A stretch of DNA of 64,000 nucleotides. Source: Odobenus rosmarus divergens. Its lineage: Eukaryota; Chordata; Mammalia; Carnivora; Odobenidae. A model generated the notes under the pieces. That model searched no databases. It worked only from the letters and a program-made list of their open reading frames with translations, and had not been told where the DNA came from. Shown piece after piece: positions 35,115-47,050 of this stretch. The stretch lies in contig NW_004451871.1 of the NCBI RefSeq assembly GCF_000321225.1, positions 1 to 64,000 of the forward strand, in the 5' to 3' direction. A program made the position numbers and the translations under genes. Within the stretch, counting starts at the first letter, position 1. The number at the start of each line of letters is the position of its first letter.

Positions 35115-35330
35115 TTAGTTAATAGGCACTGAAATCCCAGTAATGTTTCACACAATCTTATACCTTATCTTATTTGATACTCATAAAAACCCAGAGGTAA
35201 GGGGATGTTATCACTCCCACTTAAAATATGAACAAATGTACTATAATCACAATGTTTAAGGGCCTTTTAACTAAGCCCACTCAGTAAGTGGTAGAATAGC
35301 GGTTATTCAAAGCCAAATTTTTTGAACATT
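35115..35330 (-). repeat. MIR relic
   Basis: 'atcttatttgatactcataaaaacccagaggtaaggggatgttatcactcccacttaaaatatgaac' followed by 'ctcagtaagtggtagaatagcg' follows the MIR core in reverse complement. Confidence 0.6.
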
Positions 35331-35389
35331 GATTGTTCCCACAATACCATACAGTTAGCAGCTTCCTCATAAGGTATTTCTCCCAAAAG

Positions 35390-36447
35390 GCAGATAAATC
35401 AATTTACTTTATTGTTATTAACTATAGTCACCATGTTTTACATTACATTCCCACTGAGTAAGGAAAGGGCTAAGGTATAGGCAGGGAGAGATAGGAGGCC
35501 CCTGACTCCCCTGACTAGTCTCACACAGGGACCTACATGACCAGGCTCACAGAAATCCCAGATGTGGAGATATGCTGAAGCCTGCAGAACCAGAGAGAAG
35601 GGAACATAAGGAATCCACCTTGTTTGTCTTAAATATTGTAGTCGAGATATTTTCATAATAGTTATAAATTGACCACTGAAAGTTATCAAGTTCCCTGGTC
35701 AGTTTTCTATAAAAGACCCACCATAAAAGCCCTCAGTGGCAACCCGCTCACAACCCCTCTCACTCTAGAGAGCTTTTTTCTTTCCTTTCTGTTCTTACCT
35801 TCACTTAATAAACTTTCACTTCACCCTTTTGTGTCAGAAAGATTCATTCTTCAACTCCGTGAGATAAGAACGCTGCAACTCCATGACTTATTTTATAACT
35901 GAAAGTTTGTACCTTTTAAACCCTTCACCCATTTTGACCACCCAAATCCCCCACCTCTGGTAACCACCAATTGTTCTCAGTATTTTTGAACTTCATTGTG
36001 TTTTTTTTAGAATCCACATATAAGTGAGGTCATACAGTATGTCTCCTTCTCTGTCTAACTTATTTCACTCAGCATAATGCCCCCAAGGCCTATCCATGGT
36101 GTAGCAAATAAGAAGATTTCATTCTTTTTTAGGTCTGAGTAGTGTTCCATTGTGTGTGTGTGTATGTGTGTATTCATATACACTACAATTTTTATCCATT
36201 CATTCATCAATAAGTAATCATTTCCTGTATCTTCACTATTGCAAATAATGGCTGCAATGAACATGGGGGTGCATGTGTCTGAATTATTGTTTTTGTTTTC
36301 CTCGAATACCAAAAAGTGGAATGGCTGGATCATATGGTAATTCTATTTTTAATATTTTGAGGAACTTTCCATACTGTTTATCCACAGGGGCTACAACAAT
36401 TTACATTCTCACCAACAATACACAAGGGTTCTCTTTTCTCCCTATCC
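35390..36447 (-). mobile_element. Old L1 3' region (L1MA-like), minus strand
   Basis: The plus strand reads as antisense L1 3' UTR and late ORF2: 'ttattaactatagtcaccatg', 'tataactgaaagtttgtacc', 'cacatataagtgaggtcata', 'gcaatgaacatgggggtgca', 'atggctggatcatatggtaatt', 'acaatacacaagggttctc'. It is split by an LTR at 35455-35883. Confidence 0.88.
35455..35883 (+). mobile_element. Solo LTR, ERV1-like, plus strand
   Basis: Inserted in an older L1 whose text resumes afterwards. It starts TG (35455) and ends CA (35883). It carries TATAAAAG at 35708-35715 and AATAAA at 35807-35812, a spacing suited to a U3-R-U5 layout; U5 contains 'ttcattcttcaactccgtgag'. No viral coding region is attached. The TSD is not clear. 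It is a different LTR type from the one at 31338. Confidence 0.75.
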
Positions 36448-36583
36448 TTTTTTTTAAGATTGATTGACTGATTGATTGATTGATTGATTGATTTGACAGA
36501 GAGGGACACAGTGAGAGAAGGAACACAAGTAGGGGGAGTGGGAGAGGGAGAAGCAGGCTTCCCACTGAGCAGAGAGCTTGATG
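36448..36583 (-). mobile_element. Can-SINE, 5'-truncated, minus strand
   Basis: Only the tail and CT-rich half are present. The tail has an expanded (GATT)n run (36462-36493) in place of the usual (ATTT)n. The tRNA-like head is missing after 'gagagcttgatgggg'. Confidence 0.88.
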
Positions 36584-37140
36584 GGGCAAGAAGCTCCTTG
36601 TGTACCTGAGAGGGACATAGATAGCTGAGATAAAACTGGATCTCATGGAGTTTGGGCTTGTGAAGAAAAGATAACAGAAATTATCTATGTCCTAGATGCT
36701 AACCTGGATAAATGAAAACCCACCTGGATATCACCTTCTATTACTGATACCTACATACTACATAGCACCCAACCCAACCCTGAAACTCAGATTCAACCCT
36801 GGAAGATGAGGAAACAGTTGGTGGAATGAGGGCTCATGGTAAAAATTAAGTTCTGTCATATAAAAATAAATTTTATTTCATATGCACTTGTGTTTTTGCA
36901 TTGAAATCTGTACTCTGTACACACTGAATACACATTATCCATTATTTTGTGTGATTATTTGATTAATGTCCATTTACTCCACAAGATTATATAGTTGGTG
37001 TGAATTGAGACTTTGTTCTTGTTCACTAATATATCCCCCACACCTAGCAGTTCATGATACATAGTAGGAAATATGTTTATTTTCTAAGAGGATGATTAGT
37101 CCAAAGTTAAATTGATAAATGGTTTGTAAAAAAGAAACCC
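36584..37140. other. Unique DNA with an L2 relic
   Basis: About 36950-37085 resembles L2 3' end on the plus strand ('atatatcccccacacctagcagttcatgatacatagtagg'). Nothing is recognised elsewhere. Confidence 0.55.
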
Positions 37141-37640
37141 ACTGTATTAGTTTCCTAGGACTTCTAAACAAAGTACCACAACTTGGGTATCTTGTTCTAA
37201 CAGAAATTTATTATCTCACAGTTCTGGAAGCTAGAAGTCTGAAATCAATGTGTCAGTAGGGCCATGTTCCCTCTGAAATCTATAAGAAAATCTTTCCTTG
37301 CCTCTTCTTAACTTCTGGTGGTTTGCTGGCAATCTTTGGTATTTTTTTTTTTTTTTGGCTTAAAGCTGCATAACTCCAATTTCTACCTTTGTCATTACAT
37401 GATGTTCTCTGTACATATCTTTGTGTCTTGATATGGTTATCTTCTTATAAAAATATCAGTCATATTGGATTAAGGGCCCACTCTACTCCAGTATAAACTC
37501 ATCTTAACTAATTATATCTATAATGACACTATTTCCAAAAGAGAGACTAATAAATTCAAAAACACTTGGGATTCAGACTTCAACATAACTTTTTTTTTTT
37601 TTTGGAGGGGGGAGACACAACTCAACACAAAATACCTATA
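37141..37640 (-). mobile_element. MLT1-type (ERVL-MaLR) LTR
   Basis: The plus strand is the reverse complement of an MLT1-like LTR: 'gtattagtttcctaggacttc', 'acagaaatttattatctcacagttctggaagctagaag', 'tgtcagtagggccatgttccctctgaa', 'cttcttataaaaatatcagtcatattgga' and 'gacacaactcaacacaaaata' at the far end. Two poly-T expansions (37342, 37590) interrupt it. It is an old mammalian LTR. Confidence 0.85.
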
Positions 37641-38945
37641 TTCCTCAAATATTTCAATGGTGATATTAAGTACCAGGCTGTGTGTTTGCTGTTGTATATT
37701 TGTTATGTCAATCATTCAATCCTCACAGAAAATATTATCCCCATTTCACAGAAAAGAAAATGGAGGTTCAGTAAAGTTAACTCACTTATTTAAGGTCATT
37801 TAGCTAATTAGTAGTGAGTTTGGTCGTGTCTCACTCCACATACCATGCTCTCTCAGAAATCTAAAGACAATAAAATTTGTATTTTTGTGTTTTCCCCACC
37901 TATGAACAAATATATGAAAATAAAGCTTTACTCAGTGTTTGTATACACATTTTTACTTTATTTGTGCATCACTGATGGAAAATATGCTATATATACTACA
38001 TGATAGGTAATTAAAATAATAATGATACTCACATCTGTTGAGAACTCAAGTTTTGAAAGCATTTCCATGTAAATTTGTAAATTTTCTAAGTTAATGTGAC
38101 CATAAACTTGCAGTCCGCTAATACTTTGAAACAAATAATACAAAGTGGATCAATTCACGCAGCCAAATAAGACAATATGTTGATCATGGAAATCAGTGCA
38201 GGATATCTCTTTCTAGTCTCAATATCTCTGATTAAACAGAAAGGCTTTTTTTTTCTCTTAAGAATGATTTATGGCTCTTACTTCTAGTATCTTATCCCAT
38301 TTGTAAGTATGTTGTCTACTTGGAGTAAGGTTAAATGGCCAGTGACTATGCATTACAAAACTCAGAACTGCCTGGGGGTGGAAATGGGGCCACATTACTT
38401 AAGCACTTAATGGTTGATTTTGTGATATCTGTACATCCTTGGGGAGTGAAGCATTTTAGGATTTACTATAACAAATAAAGAAGCAGATGTTAGTTTATAG
38501 GTGAAAAATCAATATTGAGAACAATCCCAGAAGACATGTGTAACAACTAGCCCTTCATCTACTGTATAAAATTGTAACTCCCACTGGTTTTATTCTATTG
38601 AATATTCTATGAACAACTGTCATAGCAAAATGTGCTAAGAAAATTTTCAAGAGTTCTGATATTCTTAACAGACGTGGTGTCTGAACAAATTGCTGGGTAT
38701 CCTATGCTTGTCTTCTATGCCTTCTATTTGAAAAAACATCTTCCTTCTATAAGGACCCAGTACCCTTGTACTGTCTGTCTTCTAGCATTCATCCAGATCT
38801 GTTCTGCCTAAATGATGTTCTGAGCTTCTCCTTTGACTTTCCTCATTATAAAATTCTCTGTGAATCTTTTATAATCCAAATGATTAGACAGAGTAGAGAT
38901 GACTGATAATATGTTATTCCACATAGGAAGATTGATATATCATTA
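37641..38945. other. Unique DNA with a MIR relic
   Basis: About 37700-37825 ('attcaatcctcacagaaaatattatccccatttcacagaaaag') is MIR on the minus strand. From 37830 to 38945 I see no recognisable feature. Confidence 0.6.
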
Positions 38946-38958
38946 AAAATGCACTCTG

Positions 38959-40208
38959 TTGAATGATATATTTGATAAGGGGCTAATATCCAAAATATAT
39001 AAAACTTATACACCTCAACACCAAAAAACCAAACAATATGATTTAAAAATGGGCAGGGCACCTGGATGGCTCACTCGGTTAAGTATCTGCCTTCAGCTCA
39101 GGTCATGATCCCAGGGTCCTGGGATTGAGTTTCACTTTGGGTTCCCTGCTTGGCAGGGAGCCTGCTTCTCCCTCTGCCCTTCCCCTTGCTTCCTCTCTCT
39201 CTCTCTCTGTCAAATAAATAAATAAAAATCTTTTTAAAAATTAAAAAAATAAAAATGGACAAAAGACCTGAATAAGCTTTTGTTCCAAAGAAAACATACA
39301 GATGACCAAGAGGCACATGATAAGATGCTCTACATCCCTAATCATCAGGGATATGCAAATTAAAACCACAATGAGATATCACCTTACACCTGTCAGAATG
39401 GCTAAAGTCAAAAAGACAAGAAACAAGTGTTAGCAAGGATGTGGAGAAAAAGGAACACTTGTGCATTGTTGGAAATGTAAATGGTACAGCTACTGTGGAA
39501 AACAGTACAGAGGTTCTTCAAAAAGTTAAAAATAGAAATACTATATGATCCAATAATTCCACTACTCACTATTTATCCAAAGAAAACAAAAGCACTAATT
39601 TAAAAAGATATATGCATCCGTATGTTTATTGCAACATTATTTACAGTAGCCAAGACATGGAAGCAACCTAAGTGTACATCAATAGACAAATGGATATGGA
39701 AGATGTGATATATATATGTGTGTGTATATATATATACATATATATATTTATATATCATTCAACCATAAAAAATAATGAAATCTTGCCTTTGGCAACAACA
39801 TGGGTGTACATAGAGGGTATTATGCTAAGTGAAATTAGTAAGACTGAGAAAGACAAAAACCATATGATTTCACTCATGTGGAATCTAAAAACCAAAACAA
39901 ATAAACAAAAGGCAGAATCAGACATGTAAATACAGACAACAAGCTGATGGCTACCAGAGGGAAAGGGAGTGGAGATGGGCAGAATGAAGGAAGGAAAATG
40001 GGAGATATGGGCTTCTAGTTATGGAATGAATAAGTCATGGTAATAAAAGACAAAGCATTGGGAATATAGTCAATGATATTGTAATAGTGTTGTACAGTGA
40101 CAGATGGTGAGCATAGCATAACCTATAGAGAAGTTGAATCATTATGCTGTACACCTGGAATTCATGTAACATTGTGTGTCAACTATACTCAAATAGAATA
40201 CAAATTTT
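38959..40208 (+). mobile_element. Older L1 3' fragment with TSD
   Basis: Late ORF2 and 3' UTR of an older L1 (L1MA-like end: 'gaatatagtcaatgatattgtaatagtgttgtac'). 13-bp TSD 'aaaatgcactctg' / 'aaaatgtactctg' at 38946-38958 and 40209-40221. It is interrupted by a SINE at 39056 and has a TA-rich repeat at 39708-39755. Confidence 0.92.
39056..39249 (+). mobile_element. Can-SINE in older L1
   Basis: Complete SINE. 12-bp TSD 'taaaaatgggca' / 'taaaaatggaca' at 39044-39055 and 39250-39261 (one mismatch). Confidence 0.95.
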
Positions 40209-40221
40209 AAAATGTACTCTG

Positions 40222-41670
40222 CTATAAATAAAAAAATATTTCTATAAAAGCTTAAAGAGGTAAGCTTGGGGTCAGCCGTCTAAGGTTATTACTATGATGC
40301 CATCAAAAACCTGGATTCTTTCCAATTGTTTAATTACCATTCTTAGCAATATAGCCTTTTGCTCTCATGCTGGTTGCCTCATGATTTTGAGATAACTACT
40401 GTATCTCTGGGTCTCACGACTGAACCGTTGGCACAATAAAAGGGGAGTGTGAAGGGGCAAAATGGTGTAGGACTTTGTCTTAGCTAGGTTTCACCTTTCA
40501 AATCAGGAAGGTATGCCCTTTCCAGAGACTTCCTCATACATTTCATTGATCAGAGTTATGTCTCATGGGTACTCCTAATTATTTAATGCAGCTACAGGGA
40601 AATTGGGAAATGAGACTTGTTTTTAGCTGGCACATTACCACCATGAACAAAATAAGGCTTCTGTTAGTAAGGAAAAAGGAAGAGATGTCACAGGGATATG
40701 ATAAGCAAGCAAAAGCAACATCTGCCTAATAGGTATTTTGACAGTACATGAGAAAGAAGGATGGAAGGAAAGAGGGAAGGAAGGAATGAAGTAAAAAAAG
40801 AAAGAAGACAGGAAAGACATCAGTGAAAAGACCACGGGAGAGATATTTTGGAGAATAAGAGGCCTTTTTTGAGACCATTCAATATCCATATAGATAGAAG
40901 CCTACTTCATCAATATAATAAGAGATATCAGTTACAGAATGCCTACTTTATGCTATGCATTAAATGTATTTTATTTTCACAATAACTCTATAAAAGTGCA
41001 GTCTAACTGTGATACCATATAAGAAGTGCTAAAAATAAGACATATTTGCAATGGAAACACAGAAGACTAATATATATAATTCAGATCTGAGCCTTATAAA
41101 AGTTGAGATTGTATCTGTCTTCCAGATTCTTATATTGGTAGTATAAAAGAATATGGTATGGTAGAAAGGGCAGATGACAAATCTAGGTTTTTACTGTAAT
41201 CCAATAAAAATGTACGCATGAATTTATGCTAGGCCTATATGCTATTGTTGTTTTTGAAACTTTATGTCATGTCTACCCACTGCAGGCAAATGTGGCCTGG
41301 TTTTTTAGCAGTATCTTGGAAGTACACTAACATGATTTGTCCTGACAGAATTGCTCATTCTGGGGTATCTGTCAATAACAATCCCACAAGAACTAAATTT
41401 CTTTCTCAATTTTTAAAATCATTTATTTTACTGTGGCTTTTTGTTTATTTGGCCAGCTGGGGAGTTTTTTTGTTTGTTCGTTTGTTTTGTTTTGTTTGCA
41501 TTTTACCCAGTTCAGATAAGGTAGCCATCACTTTATCTTAATTGCAACCACTGTTACTGGTTATCTTTCACAAGATATTTTTTTTGCAAAGACGGCAAGG
41601 GGATGTTTTGTGTGCCTTTCCGAACAACTTACAGCTGATTGAGAAGTTTCCTAATGCATTTGAAATGTTT
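40222..41670. other. Unique DNA
   Basis: A weak MIR-like piece (minus) lies at about 40930-41010, and a GGAA-rich run at 40755-40815. Open frames at 41239-41541 and 41542-41727 show no family resemblance. I support no gene here. Confidence 0.5.
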
Positions 41671-41671
41671 G

Positions 41672-42233
41672 CTTATTTTTTTTTAATTTTTTATGATTTT
41701 AAAAATTGTTATTTAAATTCAATTTAATTAACATATACTGTGTTATTAGTTTTAGAGGTAGAATTTAGTGATTCATTAGTTGCAAATAACATCCAGTGCT
41801 CATTACATAAGGTGCCCTCCTTAATGCCTATTACCCATTTGTACCTTCCCCGCCCCCCACTCCCCTCCAGCAAACCTCAGTTTGTTTCCTAGAGTTCAGT
41901 GTCTCTTATGGTTTGCCTTCCTCTCAATTTTCATCTTATTTTATTTTTCCTTCTCTTCCCCTATGTTCATCTGTTTTGTTTTGTAAATTCCAAATTCCAC
42001 ATATGAGTGAGATCATATGGTATTTGTCTTTTTATTTTTTTAATTTTTTAAAGATTTTATTTATTTGAGAGAGAGAGAGCACAAGCAGGGGGAGCAGCAG
42101 GCAGAGGGAGAGGGAGAAGCAGGCTCCCCACTGAGCAGGGAGTCCCACATCCCAGGACCCCGGGATCACGACCTGAGCTGAAAGCAGCCGCTTAACTGGC
42201 TGAGCCACACAAGCACCTGGTATTTGTCTTTTT
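41672..42233 (-). mobile_element. L1 3' end, minus strand, interrupted
   Basis: Antisense carnivore L1 3' UTR ('cagtgctcattacataaggtgccctcc', 'agcaaacctcagtttgtttcc', 'ttccacatatgagtgagatcatatgg'). A SINE is inserted near its right end and the text stops at the SINE's TSD. Confidence 0.92.
42034..42217 (-). mobile_element. Can-SINE, minus strand
   Basis: Perfect 16-bp TSD 'tggtatttgtcttttt' at 42018-42033 and 42218-42233, so the ends are exact. Head end is 'ctgagccacacaagcacc'. Confidence 0.97.
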
Positions 42234-42248
42234 AAAGAGCACCAGGTG

Positions 42249-42436
42249 GCACAGTTGGTTAAATGTGGGACTCTTGGTTTCAGCTCAGATGATCTCATGG
42301 GTCTTGAGATCAAGTCCCACGTCAAGCTCCATGCTCAGGGGGGAGTCTGCTCGAAGATTCTCTCCCTCTTCCCCTCCACCCTTTCTCTCTCTGCCAAATA
42401 CATACATACATACATACATACATACATCTTTTTAAA
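42249..42436 (+). mobile_element. Can-SINE with (CATA)n tail, slightly 5'-truncated
   Basis: Perfect 15-bp TSD 'aaagagcaccaggtg' at 42234-42248 and 42437-42451. The first bases of the consensus head are missing (starts 'gcacagttggtt'). The tail became a CATA microsatellite (42399-42427). It faces the SINE at 42034, which is 31 bases away. Confidence 0.96.
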
Positions 42437-42451
42437 AAAGAGCACCAGGTG

Positions 42452-43734
42452 TTCAGTGCTACATACAAGACTGCCATTGTGAAAAATATGAAGGAATGAA
42501 TTGAATATTTGGGCACTCTCTTAATAGGGTCTTAACAAAAGAGAGATTTCTCAGTGTCCCAGATATACTTATTCAGTATTGGATGAGTGGTCTTTATCAA
42601 AGAAAAATAAAGAAAGAAAGAAAAGAAAAAAAGTAGGCTTTCACTAACAGCTAACAAAATGTAAACTTAGCCACCTTGAATACTGAAAAAGATTTGGAAG
42701 TCTGGTACTATAGACTGATAATTCAGAATTAAGGTAATTCATACTCATATAGCTATTACAAGTGTGCTTGTGTGCTTTCCTCTCTACATCAGACATTTAA
42801 ACATCTCAGTTTTTAGGTCTATTTTTGTTGTATTTGGTTTTTTAAAAAAATTAGTTTGTAATTCAGGTAACCAGATACTGTCTCAACAGTGGAAGCTAGC
42901 ATAGCTGCCAATGTTATTTTGACTTTTCAACAGTGGAAATTTTCTAGTGCTTTTAGGCCAGAAATAAATATATAGTAGATAAACACATATCACTTTTATT
43001 TTCTAGATCAATCTAGTATCCGTAGTTGATGAAATTGTTGTGAGCCATCATTTCCTTGGGATTTAATTAAGACTATAAATTCCTAAAACCATGAATCTCA
43101 CCATCTGTACATTCTAGACTACATATACTGTGACACTATGAACTTTATCTTCTCAGGTGTCTAGGCAACATGTGTATTTGGTCTGATTGTACTGCAGAAA
43201 ACAGGCTCTTCATAATTCTGTCCCGGATCCTGGCTCTGGCTTTAATTCTAATCAGCTCCTGAAATGACTTACTCATCCTGCAGCCATAGCTACACTTAGT
43301 CACTGACCCTGAGACTTACGAAGTCTCTAAAAGGTACAAAATTAAGGCAGGAAGCTGACTATTGAGTCTGATTTGATTTCCAGAGAGTTTTTAAGGAAGT
43401 ACACAACCCCCATTCATCACAGAAACTCGATGTAGGTTTACCACAGCTCATGTTCTATGGGCTTAAAGGATCAGGCAAAACAGAATTAATCAGGATTGAG
43501 TATCAACAATGTTGCTTCTAAACTGTTCACTCCACCTCCCGGAATTGGTTTCAGTCTCAGTTTAAACAACACAATATGATTCCCTTCATTCTCAAATACA
43601 ATGCAGGCTAACTCCATATATCCAAACAAATAAAAGTTATATCACACCAGCCACTTTCAAAAGGACTCCCCTATTTTTCAATAGACAATGTGCATGCAAT
43701 ATGAATTGCTATAACAGCAAACTCTTTTATGGTC
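42452..43734. other. Unique DNA
   Basis: I see no gene, RNA or dispersed repeat, apart from a short A/G-rich run near 42600-42630. Confidence 0.5.
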
Positions 43735-44290
43735 TTATCATAACTGATCCTTTTTAAACAATTTTTTCTAATTACAAAAGTAAATATATATCAAATGCAG
43801 AAAATTGTTAAAACAGTAAAGAGTACAAGGACCAAAACATTATATGTAATACTACCACCCAGAGATAATCATTGTTAACAATTTTGCATATATATATATA
43901 TCTTTAGCTACATTCATAACTACATTTCTATATATATTCTAAAGTGGTATCATATTGTACATATTTTTGACCCCTAAATTTTTAACTTAGCACTGGATTG
44001 TTTTTTCCCATGTCAACAAATATTCTCCAACAATATGATTTTTAAAGGCAGTATATACCTTACCTCTATATAGAGTTAGTATAATTTACTTAAAACAATT
44101 TTCCATTGCTGGACATTTTGATTATTTCTGATTTTTCACTATTATAAATAATATTATAATGAAAATCATTATGCATTAATTTTTACATAAATCTCTGATT
44201 ATTTCCTTAGTATAAATCCCTAGGAGAATTGCTAGATGAAAGATCATGCATAGTATAAGACTTTTTATACTTTTTGTCAAGCTAGAGCTG
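43735..44290 (-). mobile_element. Old L1 (L1MC/ME-like) fragment, minus strand
   Basis: The plus strand follows an antisense L1 3' region: 'taatactaccacccagagataatcattgttaac', 'cccatgtcaacaaatattc', 'ttgctggacattttgattatttc', 'cactattataaataatattataatgaa', 'ccctaggagaattgctagatg'. Highly diverged. Confidence 0.75.
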
Positions 44291-45903
44291 GCCTTATGCA
44301 TGTTTGCATTATATGTTTATATTATGTTGCTGTAGAAAGAGTATCCATCAGTTTTTGTTTTTGTTTTTACATGAAGAAATAGCTACACATATATTCAAGG
44401 ATTTATACAGGTTATTATTTTTTGCACTTGATATAATATCTGTATGTAAGTGCATTTATTTCTTTCTGGCTAATATTGTAGGCCTAATCAATGTTTGTTA
44501 CATACATTTATTTTTTTATTAAATTCAGGACACTACTCAGAAGCTTGCAGCTGAACACAGATACCACCAAATGAGAGTGGAAAAAAGCAGAGCACCAGAT
44601 GATTTTCCATCAGCAGAGCTGAGCATTTTCAGAATATGTGTACCCTTGACATACAGCAGAAGTGAAAGTGTAATGGGGTCAAAATGGCAAGGGTCTTTCA
44701 ACAAGCTTACATCAAGTGTTTGCTTTATACAAGTTATCATGCTGACTACCCTGTATTTGCATGTGAATACGTTTGGGGAGATTGATGCAAAGTCGTATAT
44801 ACAAAAGCAAAAACAGAAGCTCTGCTTTCAAGGACTGCCAGGAAATGGTCGTTGGGCAATGAGATATTCAGTAGAAAGGCTATATGGGGATGTAGCAAAG
44901 CCATTTCACCAAATAAAAACAAATCCAGATGAATAGATTAAAACTAAAAATTGGTTTGTGATGATCAGAATCAAAAGCTTGTTCTTACAATTCTATTTTA
45001 ATCTCATTACTGTTCTTTTAACATGAAAAAGGATTCCCTAAAATTATGCTGTAATGCAAAAGAAAATATTCACACAGAATATAGATAAATAGCACATTTC
45101 AAATCAGTCCTGATGGGTAATGTTCCATTGTGAAAAATTGTTGTAGAAGGAGGAATAGATTATCACAAAAGGCAAACAGCTTTAGAATTGAGGTGGAGGT
45201 AAAGAGAGGTCTATTGAATTCCCAGAAAGCATTTGTGCTTTGATTTATTAAACCTTATATTGATTCTTTGTCTACTAACCCTATCATTAGCACTGTGCTA
45301 GGTTCTGTGGAGACAAAGAAAAAGCAAAGTGTCTGCCTTTATCTAATAAGCAGCAGGAAATAATAATAGATAATTTTTATTGAAGACTTAGTATATGTAT
45401 TAGGGTTTTTGGTTACAAGAAAGAGAAAATGACTATGACTAAATTAGGTATAGAAGGGTAGTTCATACACTCGCAGTCTAATGGGACCAGAGAAACAAAC
45501 TTGGAGGTTTCACAGTTTGCACTGATGAGATCACTGACTCTGGAAACTACCACTAAAACTTATACCACCACTGACTCCAGTAATTGGACACAGTTACTTC
45601 TACTGCCATCACCCATCACCAAAATTACTTCTGAATGACTCCAGCGTCCTCACATTTCTAGCTTCCATTCAAAGTAGGTGATTTTGACTGACAGAGTCTT
45701 AATATTCTCGAGCTTTACTTGCAAGGGAAGTTGGTAAAGGGAATATCTGGTATTTTCAGTTTCAATAGTGGGAGGTGGGATATGACTCATAAAGTGAAGA
45801 ATTGCCAAAACATAAACAGATGTTCAAGATGCAGAGCAGCTACAAAGAATTACAAGTATCCATTAGGGTTAGAAACTGTGCTAGGTAATTTAATACCTTC
45901 TCT
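44291..45903. other. Unique DNA with an L2-like relic
   Basis: About 45260-45350 is L2-like (minus strand; 'agcactgtgctaggttctgtggagac'). The 121-codon open frame at 44571-44936 is the longest non-repeat ORF in this part, but it has no recognisable domain and no conserved start context. Confidence 0.5.
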
Positions 45904-46101
45904 CTTTTTTTAAGATTTTATTTTTTTATTTGAAAGAGAGAGAATGAGAGAGAGAGAGAGATCACATGAGAGGGGGAGTCAGAGGGAGAAGCAGACTCCC
46001 TGCTGAGCAGGGAGCCTGATGTGGGACTGGATCCCGGGACTCCAGGATCATGACCTGAGCCGAAGGCAGTTGCTTAAACGACTGAGCCACCCAGGCGCCC
46101 C
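45904..46101 (-). mobile_element. Can-SINE, minus strand
   Basis: Complete inverted SINE with TSD 'taccttctct' at 45894-45903 and 46102-46111. From 46112 to 46480 nothing is recognised. Confidence 0.95.
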
Positions 46102-46484
46102 TACCTTCTCTTTTTTTAATCTGCAGGGAACCACTATATTAGGTGGATGTGTCAGTCTAATTAGGCAAAGTTAGATTGGGAAAAACCTGCCAAATTTGCT
46201 CCCATTTCATTGACCGAACTACTCATGTAATCATGTCTAAAATAGAGGGGGTGGGGAAACATAATCCTCCATATATCCATAAGTAGAAAAAGAACCAGCT
46301 TTAGGGGGAATATTAATAATGTATACAAAGTAAGCACTATTTTTATTAGTAGCTTCAATTTTGAGGAAATGTAAATACAGAGTTTAAGTCAGTAGTAAAT
46401 GACAAAACTGGAATTTGAAAATTTTCTGAAATTACATTTTTTTAATAACGATATCTAATATGCATTGAGAATCACTAAGTATTA

Positions 46485-46680
46485 TTTTAATTTTAACAAC
46501 AACCTTTTCTGACAGATTTAATCACTGTCTCAATTAAATAGATTAGGAAACAAGGGCTGTGAGAGGTTTGATAATTTGTTCAAGTTTACCCAGCTAGTAC
46601 ATGATGAATCAAGCCTGAAAGCAGTAGTGTGATTTCAAAGCTCATGTTTTAACTACTCTACTACACTGCCTCCACATACT
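46485..46680 (-). repeat. MIR relic
   Basis: 'gattaggaaacaagggctgtgagaggtttgataatttgttcaagtttacccagctagtac' and 'actctactacactgcctcc' read as MIR in reverse complement. The SINE at 46690 inserted at its end. Confidence 0.8.
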
Positions 46681-46689
46681 CTGCTTTCT

Positions 46690-46889
46690 TTTCTTTTTTT
46701 TAAAGATTTTATTTATTTATTTGAGAGAGAGAGAGTGAGAGAGAGAGAACAGGAGCGGGATGAGGGGTAGAGGGAGAAGTAGACCCCCGGCTGAGTAGGG
46801 AGCTTGGTTGCGGGGTTCTATCTGGGACTCCGGGATCATGACCTGAGGTGAAGGCACACACTTAACAGACTGAACCACCCAGACACCCC
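46690..46889 (-). mobile_element. Can-SINE, minus strand
   Basis: Perfect 15-bp TSD 'catactctgctttct' at 46675-46689 and 46890-46904. The body is moderately diverged ('actgaaccacccagacaccc'). Confidence 0.96.
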
Positions 46890-47050
46890 CATACTCTGCT
46901 TTCTAAGGCAATATAAATAATGTATAGTTACTGGCTTATTTGAATGAATGTAATTAGTACTCAAAATGGGTTTTTCATAATACATCTTTAGAGCAGCAAG
47001 GGACTTTAGAGATTGTCTAGTCCAATCATGTGCTTTTAGTTTGTTTGTTT

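Noticed and set aside
31338..35883. The two LTRs as ends of one provirus
   Set aside because: They differ in sequence and point in opposite directions, and no gag/pol/env-like region lies between them.
40755..40815. GGAA-rich run as an ETS-binding microsatellite
   Set aside because: The units are irregular (GGAAAGA, GGAAGGA, GAATGAAG) and too few in tandem to make the case.
44571..44936. 121-codon open frame in apparently unique DNA
   Set aside because: No recognisable domain, ordinary composition for chance, no splice or promoter support; a frame of this length is expected by chance in 64 kb.
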